Part shown: positions 29,173 to 38,803 of the stretch, piece after piece
How positions within the stretch are numbered: the first letter of the stretch is position 1
How the letters are laid out: each line of letters starts with the position of its first letter
DNA from: CAVYXZ01 sp963772595
GTDB lineage: Bacteria > Chloroflexota > Anaerolineae > Aggregatilineales > Phototrophicaceae
Assembly: GCA_963772595.1 (NCBI GenBank)
Contig: CAVYXZ010000010.1
Location: 62,001 to 126,000 of the forward strand
Direction of reading: 5' to 3'
DNA: 64,000 bases
Position numbers and translations under genes: made by a program
The notes under the pieces: model-generated
The model's database searches: none
Told to the model about the DNA's origin: nothing
Seen by the model: only the letters and a program-made list of their open reading frames with translations

Positions 29173-32100
29173 ATGACCGTTGAAATCATTCTCCAGTCCT
29201 GGCAACAGGGCATCATCACCGAGCTGGATCTGGTCGCGGCCCCACCTGTTTATCACGAGATATCGAAGTACCTGAAACAGCAAGCGGCGAGAGCATTCAG
29301 CATTGATCTCGATACCGCGCTGTCACAGGCCGGGATATTGGAGCGCTTACGTGACTTTCAGCGCGCCACCCTACCCCAATACACATTAACCTCGGCTGAG
29401 ATCGCTGCAATCGCCGAGCGGCTGTCCGCCGATCATGAGAGCTTCCCAGCTGAACTCGCCAACCCCCACATCAGCCAGCAGATTATCCAGTATCTGAAAG
29501 AGCAGGTGGACGCCAGTCGCTGGGACAATCATGCGAGAGCAAGCGATTATGCGCACGCCATCATCCGCGTCGGCAAGAAGCACGCCGATGAGAGTCAGAT
29601 TGCCCTGGGGATGATGGCACTGGCCGAAGTCCAATCTCAACAGCGCGACAATCTGCATAAAGCCTGGGATCTGTTCGAAGAAGCAGGACAGAAATTCCTT
29701 AAGAATGGCGACTTACTGGGCTGGGCACGCACGCGGACCGGGCGCGTATTTATCTGTGTGGAGCTGGGCCAGGTTGAAGAGGCCCTGGCAGATGCACTCC
29801 AGGCAAAGAAAATCTTCGCATATTTTGAGGCGAACAGTTTCTATGTGCGTCTGGCCGTGAATTTGACCGTACTGTATCTGAACCTGGGGCAGTATGACAA
29901 CGTCTTCAGCGTCTTTGCGGATGCCCTGCCTATTGCTACGGCATTAGGCGAGCAGGGAAAGCGCCAGTTGATTTCGCTGCACAATAACGTCGGGGCCGCC
30001 CATTACTACCGTGATGAACTGGAGTGCGCCCTGGATCACTACCTGACGGGGCAGGAACTCAGCGAGCAGTTGCACGACGAACTGCTTCACGATGCCTTTG
30101 TGTTCAATATCGCCGGGATTGAGCAGGCGCATGGACATTACAGCCACGCGCTGCATCTGTGGAACCAGATCATCCACGCCTACGAACAGCATGATATGGC
30201 GGTAGCGCTCGACGGCAAACGCGACATTCTTGACTGTTACTTCGCCTTGAATCGCAATCGTGAAGCCCGCGCCCTTGCCCTGGATACCATCCGGCAGATC
30301 AGAGATTTTGATTATAAGCACCATCTCGCCCATTTCCTGCGTTACCACGCCTATGCTGAAGCCAATCTAGGCAACTACGACCAGGCAGAACTCTCGCTGC
30401 TTCAGGCCGAGCATTATTTTCGTGCCTTAGGTTCGCTGACCCATACCATGCAGGTTGAGTTACTCCGCGCGCAGCTCGCATTGGCGCAGGGAAACCTCCA
30501 CGAAGCGCATCAACGGGCGCTGGATACCGCAGCCTATTTCCATGAACACAGCCAACCCTTGAAGGCAGCAAAAGCTGAACTCATCCTGGCCGAGGTGGCA
30601 TTCATTGACGGCGATTCAACACGCGCGGCAGAATCAGGACAACAGGTCTTGCGGACAGCGCGGCATTACGATGCCCCTGACTTGCGTTATGAATCGCACT
30701 ATCTGTTGGCGAAAGTCGCCGAGCGAAACAGGGCTTTGCAGCGTGCATGTCGCCACTATCGCGCGGCGAATGCGGTCATGATGCGCCTCCAGAAAAATCT
30801 GACAATCACCCTGCGTCCGGCGTTTATGGACGACAAGACAGGCGCGACTCATGCGCTGGCACGAATAGCCCTCAAAACCGGGGCGATTAGCGAAGCCTTC
30901 AACATCCTGGAACAGTCAAAATCCCGAATTACGCTGGGCTATCTGGCAAACCGCGAGCGGCTGCTCTGGCTGCGTAATGACCTGAATCAGCCGCTCATTG
31001 AGGACCTGGAACAGCAGCGTAACCGCCATCACCGGCTGTTTCGTCAGCTTGAAAGTATGGATTCGGACGCGCTTGAAGCGCCTGCTGCCGATCTGGATTC
31101 GATCCACACAGAAATGCAGGCGGTCGAAAGGAGAATGCGCCATATCACCGAGCAGCTGTACCTCGGCAGCGCAGAGGGCGAGACCTACCGATTGGTCAAC
31201 GTGCCAGATCTTGAAACTATTCAGCAATTGTTAGCACCGGATACGCTGCTGATCGAATACTATACCGATGGCGAGTCACCTGTGGGCCTTTGTAATCGGG
31301 ACCGATACATTCCAGGTCTGCCAATTGGATACCCCCTTCGAAACAATCAGCCACCTTATCGAAGGCTACTTACAGAACATTAATTGGGCGATACAGGAGC
31401 GCCAGATAATCCCACATCGCTACAAAATATCACACGGACCGGCATCAAGGCTGCGCAAAAACTCTACCAGGCGCTGTTGGCTCCGCTGGAAGAATGGATC
31501 AATGACAAGAAACAACTCATCGTCGTCCCCTATGCGGCCCTGCATTATTTGCCATTTAACACCCTGCACAACGGGGAGTCCTATGTGATCGAAAATCATG
31601 AGATTGTCATGCTGCCAGCCGCCGGATTGCTCACCCAAACACCCGTCGAACGCCCTGCTGGCGCGCTCATCCTGGCGCATTCGCATCACGGAACCCTGCC
31701 GCAGGTCATTCAAGAAGCCGAGATGTTAAGCCAGTTCGCTTCCAGTACCGCGTATGTCGATCAGGATGCCTGCCGCCGCGTCCTGGATGCCCCACCCTGT
31801 CAAATTCTGCACATTGCCGCCCACGGCGATTACCGCATTGATGAACCTGACCTTTCCTACATTCAACTTGAGGATGGTCAGCTTTTCACGGATGATCTAC
31901 TCCAATGCGACCTGAGCTATGAACTGGTCGTCCTGAGCGCCTGTGAAACCGGGCATGTCCACCTGCGTCCGAGCGAAGATCTTGATGGGCCTGGGCTGGG
32001 CCGTTCTGTTTGCCGGAGCAAACGCTGTTGTTGCCAGTTTATGGCGCGTAGACGATACTTGCACCAGGTTACTGATGCACGATCTTTATACGGGATTATG

Positions 32101-32235
32101 GCAGGACTGCCCAAAGCTCAGGCGCTCCAGCAGGCACAGGTCAAGATGTTGAGGGACGATCTGGCACACCAGCATCCGGCCTTCTGGGGGGCATTTCATC
32201 TGATCGGTAATCCAGAACCACTATCTCCAAATTAA
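29173..32235 (+). CDS. TPR-CHAT caspase-like protease (four frame shifts in the CHAT part)
   Basis: About 1,020 residues when reconstructed. Residues 100-600 form a superhelix of TPR repeats (for example LALAQGNLHEAHQRALDTAA). The C-terminal CHAT domain is a caspase-fold cysteine protease with both catalytic residues: His in LHIAAHGDYR and Cys in VLSACETG, plus the typical QLIVVPYAALHYLPFNTL and GLGWAVLFAGANAVVASLWR strands. The frame is broken near 31268, between 31384 and 31430, near 31985 (extra T) and near 32095 (missing G); each break toggles between the same two frames. TPR-CHAT proteins act in caspase-like signalling and defence (for example the gRAMP/Craspase partner). No Cas gene is present here; neighbours are a sigma/anti-sigma pair and two subtilases. 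Confidence 0.8.
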
Positions 32236-32260
32236 GCCAATTATTGTGGAGGAGAACCCC

Positions 32261-34151
32261 ATGCAGAATGCTGGAGAGAACGCAGGCAAGCGGACAAGCG
32301 AACGTATTTTGTACCTGGTCAACTCATTTTCACCGTACAGCACGACGGAAATTCTTTGCCGGAAAATGCTTTCGAGCTTATTGACAGACTCATTGAAGCA
32401 GCTGCTGCAGAGGGCTTCCGCGGGCTGGCAGACCAGCTCAGCAACCAGCGCCTCAGCATGTACAGATCGAGACTGCTTTCCCTTAAGGCGCTGCTGGCCG
32501 CGTTTGAGGAATTGTACCGGGACCCGCTGCTCATGCTGCACCGCATCCTTATCTTCTGCACATTGGAAGGTCGAATTAAGCGCCTGGTGGCAAACAACGC
32601 AGAGCAAATCGGCGCTGATCTTCGCCAGGCGGCCAATCGTGTCAGAACAGGCGAAGGGCAGCCGACCTTGACGCTGCGTGTCACAGAGGACGCGGCGCTA
32701 ACACTGGTCGTGCTGAGCGATCTGCCGCTTGAGGATGAACAGATCACCTATCTCAGCGGCGATCTGACGCTGCGCGCCCTGCGCGAGACCAATCGTGATC
32801 AACAGATCAGCATCGCAGGCGTGACGCCCAACTGGCTCTTCGCACCTGCACCAATCCCGATTGGCAGCGGCGGCCCTGGGGCGCGACCCGTTCCCCCGCT
32901 GCAAACCGGCGGCATCAGCCGCTCAGATGTCGAAATTGAAGTGGATACGGCCAGCGCTGCTCAGGCACTCCATCTGTCTGCGGAGCAAATCGGCCAGATC
33001 CCCGCGCGCCGTGTCCCTTGCGACGACTCCGTAAGCTTCCTCATTCTCGACACGGTTCCCTCACTGGCGCAGTTAAGACGCGCCCTTAAGCAGTATGGTG
33101 AGACCAATGAACTCATGGCTGAACTGCTCGCCGGACTTCAAGCGGGCGCCAATCAAAGCCCGGCACGGTCGCAGCGGCTTAGCTCAATTCGCTACTTCGA
33201 CACTCGCCTTGATCCCCACTTCGATGAATGCAGCGCACCTTCACGTCCGCAGGACAGCCCCAAGCATCCGGGGGACATCGTTCTGGCGGACCATGACTAC
33301 GATATGAGCGATCATGGTGTGTTTATCGCCGGGCTGGTGGCGGCCAATACGGACGAAAGCGTTCAGATTCACCTGATCGAAGCGCTCAATCGCTGCGGTA
33401 TCGGCACGGTATACTCGCTGCTCTGGGCCTTGCAGGAAGCTCAGGACCTTATCCGCCAGAATCCGCGCCTGCCGGTGGTCATCAACCTCAGCCTGATGCT
33501 GTCGCTGCCGCTGCGGAGTCAACATCAAGTGCGCGATGATCCGGCTTATGTGCATCAGATGCTTCTGTACTGCGAGGCGATTTCGTTGGAGCCGGGTATC
33601 AAGAAAAGCACCGAGGACATCTGTACCACGGCGATAAAAAGCATCATCGACCACTTGCAGACCAGCGAGACCGAAACAGTCATCATCGCAGCAGCCGGCA
33701 ATGATGGTGAAAAGGCACGCGGCAGAGTTCCGGCACGGGTTCCTGCCGCTTTTGCATCCGTCACGGGCGTTGGCGCACTCGACCAGCAAATGCAGATGAC
33801 GGTGTATTCGAACGAAGCCGACGAGCCGTTGAGCGCCGGTTTTGACATCCTCGGCGGTGAGCTAGACAGCGCGGTGACGACGCACAACATGGCTGATGCC
33901 GCCAAAGGCGTCCTCAGCGTCTATACCGCCAGCCATTTCCCGGCGGAATCCCACAACCCAGGTGGCAGCGCCCAATGAGTTCAGGCTGGGCCAGGTGGGC
34001 AGGCACATCCTTTGCCACACCGCTCTTAGGGGCCATTCTGGCCTGGGAAAGAAGCTGTGGGCAGTCGTTCAAGGCTACCCTGGATAAGCTCAAAGACCTC
34101 GTGATCGAGCAGCCACCAGGCAGCCATCGTCTTCCCTACAAACAGAAATAG
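32261..34151 (+). CDS. S8 subtilisin-like protease with long N-terminal region (two frameshifts)
   Basis: Starts at an ATG behind GGAGGAG. A frame slip in the TTTT run near 32330 and another near 33978 must be bridged. The reconstructed protein has about 230 residues of unknown helical/beta sequence (NAFELIDRLIEAAAAEGF, then TLRVTEDAALTLVVLSDL) followed by a subtilase domain with the triad DDSVSFLILDTV (Asp), MSDHGVFIAGLVAA (His) and WAGTSFATPL (Ser, in the third frame); the oxyanion Asn is in AAAGNDG. No signal peptide, so cytoplasmic. The N-terminal region resembles death-fold or effector-associated adaptors only in position. Directly after the CHAT gene (25 bp), ending in a strong terminator; this is the last gene of the rightward cassette. 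Confidence 0.72.
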
Positions 34152-34177
34152 GCTGAACATTCGTCCGGCTCGCTATC

Positions 34178-34204
34178 AATGCCACTCGTGAGGGTGGCAT
34201 TTTT
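34178..34204 (+). terminator. Rho-independent terminator of the CHAT/subtilase operon
   Basis: AATGCCAC pairs with GTGGCATT across an 8-nt loop and runs into TTTTT. It lies 27 bp after the reconstructed subtilase stop at 34151, which supports that stop as the true gene end. Confidence 0.8.
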
Positions 34205-34273
34205 CGTTCTGAGGAACGCATTATTCAACATCAAGCACATTGTCGTGTTGGCCGCTCCAGCGAAGTGCAAAAC

Positions 34274-34309
34274 AAAAAGCCGGTCAGCACTCATCTGAGC
34301 GTGACCGGC
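34274..34309 (-). terminator. Rho-independent terminator of the convergent leftward gene
   Basis: Read on the minus strand, GCCGGTCA pairs with TGACCGGC, and a further CTCA/TGAG stem lies inside; the hairpin is followed by TTTTTGTTTTG. It lies about 25 bp after the stop of the duplicated-domain gene. Together with the plus-strand terminator it isolates the two convergent units. Confidence 0.8.
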
Positions 34310-34333
34310 CTCTGTTACAGTCTCTGCTGTGGA

Positions 34334-36653
34334 TTAGCCTTCGGGGGCGTCCTCCAGGCAGAAGCCGACATCGTAAGTCATCCGCAAACGAGCGCCGCGG
34401 CTGTCCACGTTGGTCCGGTCTCGCGCCACCAGGCGGATCACGTAGCCACAGGCATCCATGCCCGCAGTGTCCAGTGTCCAGGTGCCCGCGACCCCATTGG
34501 TCGAGATGACCGGATAGACCAGGTTCGAGGGGCTGGTGCTGGCGCCGTTGGCGGGGCCTGCTGGGATCACCGACAGCGTGAGATCGCTGAAGTGCTGGTT
34601 GGGCGATGATGTGCCGGGATCATGCGCTTCGTAGGTGCCTTCGATGATGGTCCCCACCGGGAACTTCCCACAATCAATCGCGGGGATTGGGTTCCCTCCA
34701 AAGGTCGCCCCGGTGATCGTCAGCGGCGGATTGGCTTCGATCTGGGCGGGTGTCGCAGCCAGGACCGGCTGGACCAGACGGATGGGTATTATCCACGCGC
34801 ACCCGAACAAGCTGGATCCCAGGGAAGACCAGCGGCGGGTTGACCGAGGTGTCTTTGGCCGTGATACGGATGCGCCACAGGCCCTCCATATCTTTGGTAG
34901 TCACCCAACTCGCCAGCTTATCCACCACCAGGAAGCGCTGGTTCGGCCCTTTGATGTCTTCCAGGTAGTCGTACCAACCCGGCCCAAGCCCGTCGCCATC
35001 GTCGCTTGGCGTCAGCGTGACATCGCAGGTGTAATCGCCGAGGGCGCACTGCTGCGGGATGCCCAAGAGCCATTCGGAAATCTTCACCGAGATCGGGTTG
35101 GTCAGAGGCTGCCAACTGTTGTAGGGAGCCGGACCGAAGACCTCAACACGATATTTGTAGGGCGCGGCCCCACCGCCAAAACTGTTAGGCGGATCACCGA
35201 TACGTCCGGTGATCGTCACCGTGCCACCGAAGGGACTGTCCAGAACGGAGAAAGCGCCGATCTCAGCCGGACCGGTTGCCAGTCCGCTGCCCTGGTTGAT
35301 TTCGTTGACGGCAATATCACCCACCGTCTCGATGAGCGGAATGTGCCCCTTCAAAACACCCGGTCGCAGTTGAACCAGGGCTTCTTCCCGGTTGCCCCAC
35401 ACGGGCACGTAGTTCGGATTGGCAGGCGGCGGGGGAGTCTCCCAGGAGAGAATGGCCCTCAGGCGCACGACCCGCGGCCCGATCTCGCAGGGCACACGGA
35501 ACTGTGACAGATCGGTCTTCAGGAAAACCGCATATTGCAGATCATCATCCGGGATGGACTGCAAATCATGGACATTGACCGTCGCCGTGCCCATGTGCTG
35601 GAAGCCTGAGCCATCGTCGAAATCCATCCAGAAGGCGACGTATTCTGTTGACCCACGGCCACACAACTGGCCGCTGTAGCCGGATGACTTCTTGACTGTC
35701 AGCACCGCTTCGATCAGGTCATTTTCCGGGTACAGCCCAACACAGCGCAGCTCCTCGAAGCTGGTGTCGCCATCCGTCGGCAGGAGCAGCTTGCCAATGA
35801 GATCGTCGATCTCGGCTACCGGCAGCCCTAACTCGACCAGCGCCGATTGACCAACATCAACCGCTGCATTCGGGTCAGGCAGTTGCAGCAACTGCTGGAT
35901 TTCCTGGAAGGCAAAGCGATGGACCGGCACCCCTGAGCGTGCGTACATCTTCTGTTTGTCAACCAGGCTGAGCGGCTGAGCCTCCAGCGCGGGCAGACTG
36001 ACCGCCGGGTCAAGCTGCTTGATGATCGGCCCGATAGGATCAGGGATCTCATATTCGTACTGATTCAGTTCAGCGACCAGATCCCCCAGGGTCCAGAACT
36101 TCAGCGGGTGAATCTGAACCTGAATGTTGACCACGTTGCCCCAGACCGGGACATAACCCGGTGTGTTCGGCGGCGGCGGGGTTCCCCATTGCAGAATCGC
36201 TCGCACCCGGATGATGTTCTCGAAGGGGCAGAATTTCTTGAAAGCGCTGAAGTCGCGGCGCACCGCATAGCTCAGGGGCTTATCGCCGGGAATATCGTGG
36301 ACTTTGACCCGCGATACACCGACATCATGCCAGGTGTTATTGTCGAAGAGATCGACATAGAACCGGACATATTCGAAGGACCCTGGGCTGCAAATGTCAC
36401 CGCTGTAACCGCTGTCCCGCTTGATGTGGATCACCGCTTCCAGGCGATCATAGGGCGGATTGAGACCCACACAGACCATTTCTTCGTAGCTGGTGTTGGT
36501 CTGGATGGATTTCACTGGCTTGAATTCGCTGACGTCCAGATTACCGAAGTAATTAGGGTTTGCCAGCATCAGACGCTGGAAATGCTGCCGCTCGTGTTCA
36601 ATTTGCGGCTGATCCACCTCTTGTTCTGATCTTTCAGACTTACCCTTAGCCAT
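34334..36653 (-). CDS. Protein with a duplicated ~130-residue domain, function unknown (one frameshift)
   Basis: About 770 residues when the frame break near 34780 is bridged. Two copies of one domain are obvious: TSYEEMVCVGLNPPYDRLEA, SGYSGDICSPGSFEYV and VKVHDIPGD in the first, TSFEELRCVGLYPENDLIEA, SGYSGQLCGRGSTEYV and VNVHDLQSIPDD in the second, each ending in LxWxTPPPP and YVPVWGN. Paired Cys residues (CVGL and LC or IC) are conserved between copies. The C-terminal part looks beta-rich, like Ig/FnIII modules (VGTIIEGTYEAHDPG, then YVIRLVARDR). There is no signal peptide; the N-terminus is charged (MAKGKSERSEQEVDQPQIEHE). I know no function. It faces the CHAT/subtilase operon tail to tail and shares its frame damage, so it may belong to the same accessory island. 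Confidence 0.65.
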
Positions 36654-36676
36654 TGAAACGATCCTCCTCTATCCCA

Positions 36677-37034
36677 TCAATCTTCGCCACGCGAGACGGG
36701 CATCAGTGACAAGGGATCGATCATCTCGCGTGTCTTCATAGGTATAAAGGCGTGAGGAAGGAAAACATCACAGCGAATTTCGACGGAATTTCGTTGGCAG
36801 ACCGGAAAATCGCTAAATGAAGCGATCACCTTGTAAGTGCCCGCCGAGCGAGGCGAGAAAGCAGTGGATCGAAACGGCGCGGTTCGCATGGGCATCCGGC
36901 CAGAGGATATTCACGTCGTCGAAGATGGCGCCTCGCTCCAGACACTCCTGGACTGCCTCACAGGAACTGGGTGGGAACTATGTGAGGGGCGCGACCATAT
37001 GATGCACGATGAGGGGTTGTTTTGCAGCTTCCAT
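36677..37034 (-). pseudogene. Small protein of unknown function, broken by two frame shifts
   Basis: Three consecutive pieces read as a plausible 115-120-residue protein: MEAAKQPLIVHHMVAPLT, then CEAVQECLERGAIFDDVNIL and WPDAHANRAVSIHCFLASLG, then YKVIASFSDFPVCQRNSVEI and DVFLPHAFIPMKTREMID. The junctions fall near 36970 and 36840. The last frame alone is open from 36895. It lies 24 bp upstream of the duplicated-domain gene on the same strand and could be its operon partner. No family recognised; the reconstruction is tentative. Confidence 0.4.
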
Positions 37035-37155
37035 GATTCGGCGACACCTTCAATTCATAGTGAGCTTATATAACGACCTGCTCTCCGTATTATGTGCCGC
37101 TCTGAGTGAGCGGAGTGCCAAATCAGGCAATCGTAGAGTCCCATCAGCAGGTCCT

Positions 37156-37281
37156 TCATGCCCACCAGGCAGTCGCATTTGTTGATTGCTCCGAACAAGC
37201 AGCGATTGGACGGCGCGCCTTCAGCATGTATGCCACTGCCTCGCGCTTGTAGGCTTCGCTGTACTTGCTACTGCGTCCCAT
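37156..37281 (-). mobile_element. IS3-type OrfA transposase, N-terminal remnant
   Basis: An ATG with a perfect GAGGAGGAG ribosome-binding site opens MGRSSKYSEAYKREAVAYML, the start of an IS3-family OrfA helix-turn-helix (KYSEAFKREAV pattern), and then stops after 41 codons. No OrfB or second end is visible. The flanking TGTACTTTAGGAGCAACTGC (about 37306-37325) may be part of the terminal repeat. A truncated insertion between the accessory island and the sugar operon marks a likely recombination boundary. Confidence 0.6.
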
Positions 37282-37379
37282 TTGCTCCTCCTCACATAGA
37301 TTGTACTTTAGGAGCAACTGCTACTCTATTATTGCGGGGCAGACCAGAACACCGCTGGAGCACCTTGTGTGACAGATCT

Positions 37380-38438
37380 TTAGGTAACAGATGCTGTACT
37401 CTCGCGCACGATGATCTGTGGCGGAAGTACGATTTGCTCGACATCTGTAGATCGTCCTTCGAGCAGGTCGATGAGCGCTTTGGCCGCCCAATCCGCCGCC
37501 ATATCGATGTCGAAGGTAATCGACGTCACGGGGCGAATCAGGTTCGTGGCGATCTCATCCGCCTGGAGCCACATGATTGAGAGGTCTTCCGGGATGCGAC
37601 AGCCTCGGTGATAGAACTCCCGAATGAAACTGGAAAGTGATAGTTCGGCATGGGTTCCGACAATCACGGCACTTAACTTTGATTGAAACACTGCCGCAAT
37701 AGCCTCCTGGGTGTTATCCATTTCGAACTCCAGCAGTTCAATCGGGTGTTCCTTTCGCGCCTGTTCAAAACCCAGCGCGGCGCGAACGGCTGGACCATAG
37801 CCATTCTGACGCATCACACCAGAATTGAAGAACCCAATGCGGCGATGTCCGAGCTGCGCCAGGTGATCCACAGCCTCCATAATGGCCGCTTCATAGTCTA
37901 GATCAATAAAGCTGAGACCCGTATTGTCGGCAGTGCGTCCGATCATAACAAAGGGGTAGCCATATTGCTTCAGAAGTTCCACACGCCAGTCGGACATGTG
38001 AATTTCCATCAAGATCACGCCTTCGACCTGGGCGCTGCGATACAAGCTCAGCAGGCGGCTTTCAGTCGACGGCGCTGCGACCAAACTGAACAGATAATTC
38101 TCCGCCTCGGCTGCAAGCGCCGCTTTCACAATAAAGGTCGCTACTTCGGCCCGGCCCGCTGGATCGCGCAGTGGGAAGACCAGCGCGATAGACCGGCTGC
38201 GCCGTACCGCCAGCCGTTGGGCCAGCGTGTGCGGTGAATAGCCAAGATCGTCCATCACCTGCTTGACCCGCTGTCGCGTTCGAACGGCGACGTCCGGTTT
38301 ATCGTTGAGAATCCTGGAGACGGTCGAGACCGATACGCCGGAAAGACGGGCGATATCGTTAATCGTTAAATCTGCCGCGTTGCCTTTGCTTTCAATGTTC
38401 AGAGGGATTTCTTCGTCGTGTGATCGTCGATGTGTCAT
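37380..38438 (-). CDS. LacI-family repressor of the GH31 sugar operon
   Basis: Regulator of about 352 residues from the ATG at 38438 (AAGGG/AAAGG upstream; a GTG at 38465 is also in frame). The helix-turn-helix is LTINDIARLSGVSVSTVSRI, preceded by a 20-residue polar tail. The hinge reads LGYSPHTLAQRLA and the sensor domain has GVILMEIH, HRRIGFFNSG and a C-terminal VTSITFDIDMAADWAAKALI. It is divergent from the binding-protein/permease/GH31 operon, and the promoter of that operon carries a double palindrome of LacI type. It should therefore repress the operon until the sugar is present. No frame defects. Confidence 0.92.
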   Translation of the reverse strand: MTHRRSHDEEIPLNIESKGNAADLTINDIARLSGVSVSTVSRILNDKPDVAVRTRQRVKQVMDDLGYSPHTLAQRLAVRRSRSIALVFPLRDPAGRAEVATFIVKAALAAEAENYLFSLVAAPSTESRLLSLYRSAQVEGVILMEIHMSDWRVELLKQYGYPFVMIGRTADNTGLSFIDLDYEAAIMEAVDHLAQLGHRRIGFFNSGVMRQNGYGPAVRAALGFEQARKEHPIELLEFEMDNTQEAIAAVFQSKLSAVIVGTHAELSLSSFIREFYHRGCRIPEDLSIMWLQADEIATNLIRPVTSITFDIDMAADWAAKALIDLLEGRSTDVEQIVLPPQIIVRESTASVT

Positions 38439-38486
38439 GCCTTTACCCTTCAAGACGACCGCCACTATAAACCATTCTGCGTTTTC

Positions 38487-38515
38487 TTGACAATAGAAAC
38501 GAGTCGCGCTAGAGT
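38487..38515 (+). promoter_or_regulatory. Sigma-70-type promoter of the GH31 sugar operon
   Basis: Perfect TTGACA at 38487-38492, a 17-bp spacer and TAGAGT at 38510-38515. The double operator begins 3 bp after the -10 box, over the predicted transcription start, so repressor binding would block initiation. The leader is then about 280 nt long before the first ATG, and I see nothing definable in 38544-38790. Confidence 0.7.
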
Positions 38516-38517
38516 AT

Positions 38518-38543
38518 CGGTAGCGCTACCGGTAGCGCTACCG
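38518..38543. promoter_or_regulatory. Double LacI-type operator, perfect 26-bp palindrome
   Basis: Two copies of CGGTAGCGCTACCG overlap by 2 bp, and the whole 26 bp is itself a perfect palindrome with CCGGTA-type symmetry in the middle. Each half is a standard LacI/GalR operator with central CG. Two repressor dimers on adjacent faces, or one dimer choosing between three registers, are possible. Confidence 0.8.
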
Positions 38544-38803
38544 AACATAAGTATAACATCCTCGGAGAGTTACTGCCATACAGTTCAAAGAGTGACGTGG
38601 AGCGCGTCAAGAAAGGTTGAGGACTATCAAAGCAAGCTAAGAAGATACCAGCAGGCAAACCTTCCCGTTGAGCATTGTGCAGATTTTCTACGGCCCGACT
38701 GGATGGCGGAATAATTTGCGTCAGGCCATTAGATGTGTTTCTGTTGGGTCAGGGCGCTGTACGTGCCAAGTGTAGTTCATATTAATTAGGATTGGAGAGA
38801 AAG

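Noticed and set aside
29173..32235. TPR-CHAT gene as a Craspase (type III-E CRISPR) partner
   Set aside because: No Cas7-11/gRAMP gene and no CRISPR array anywhere in the window.
21174..34151. Programmed ribosomal frameshifting as the cause of the broken frames
   Set aside because: Too many sites in unrelated genes, in both directions, without a shared slippery heptamer or a following structure.
34635..35507. 290-codon plus-strand frame opposite the duplicated-domain gene
   Set aside because: The internal duplication and conserved motifs are only seen on the minus strand, which also has its own terminator.
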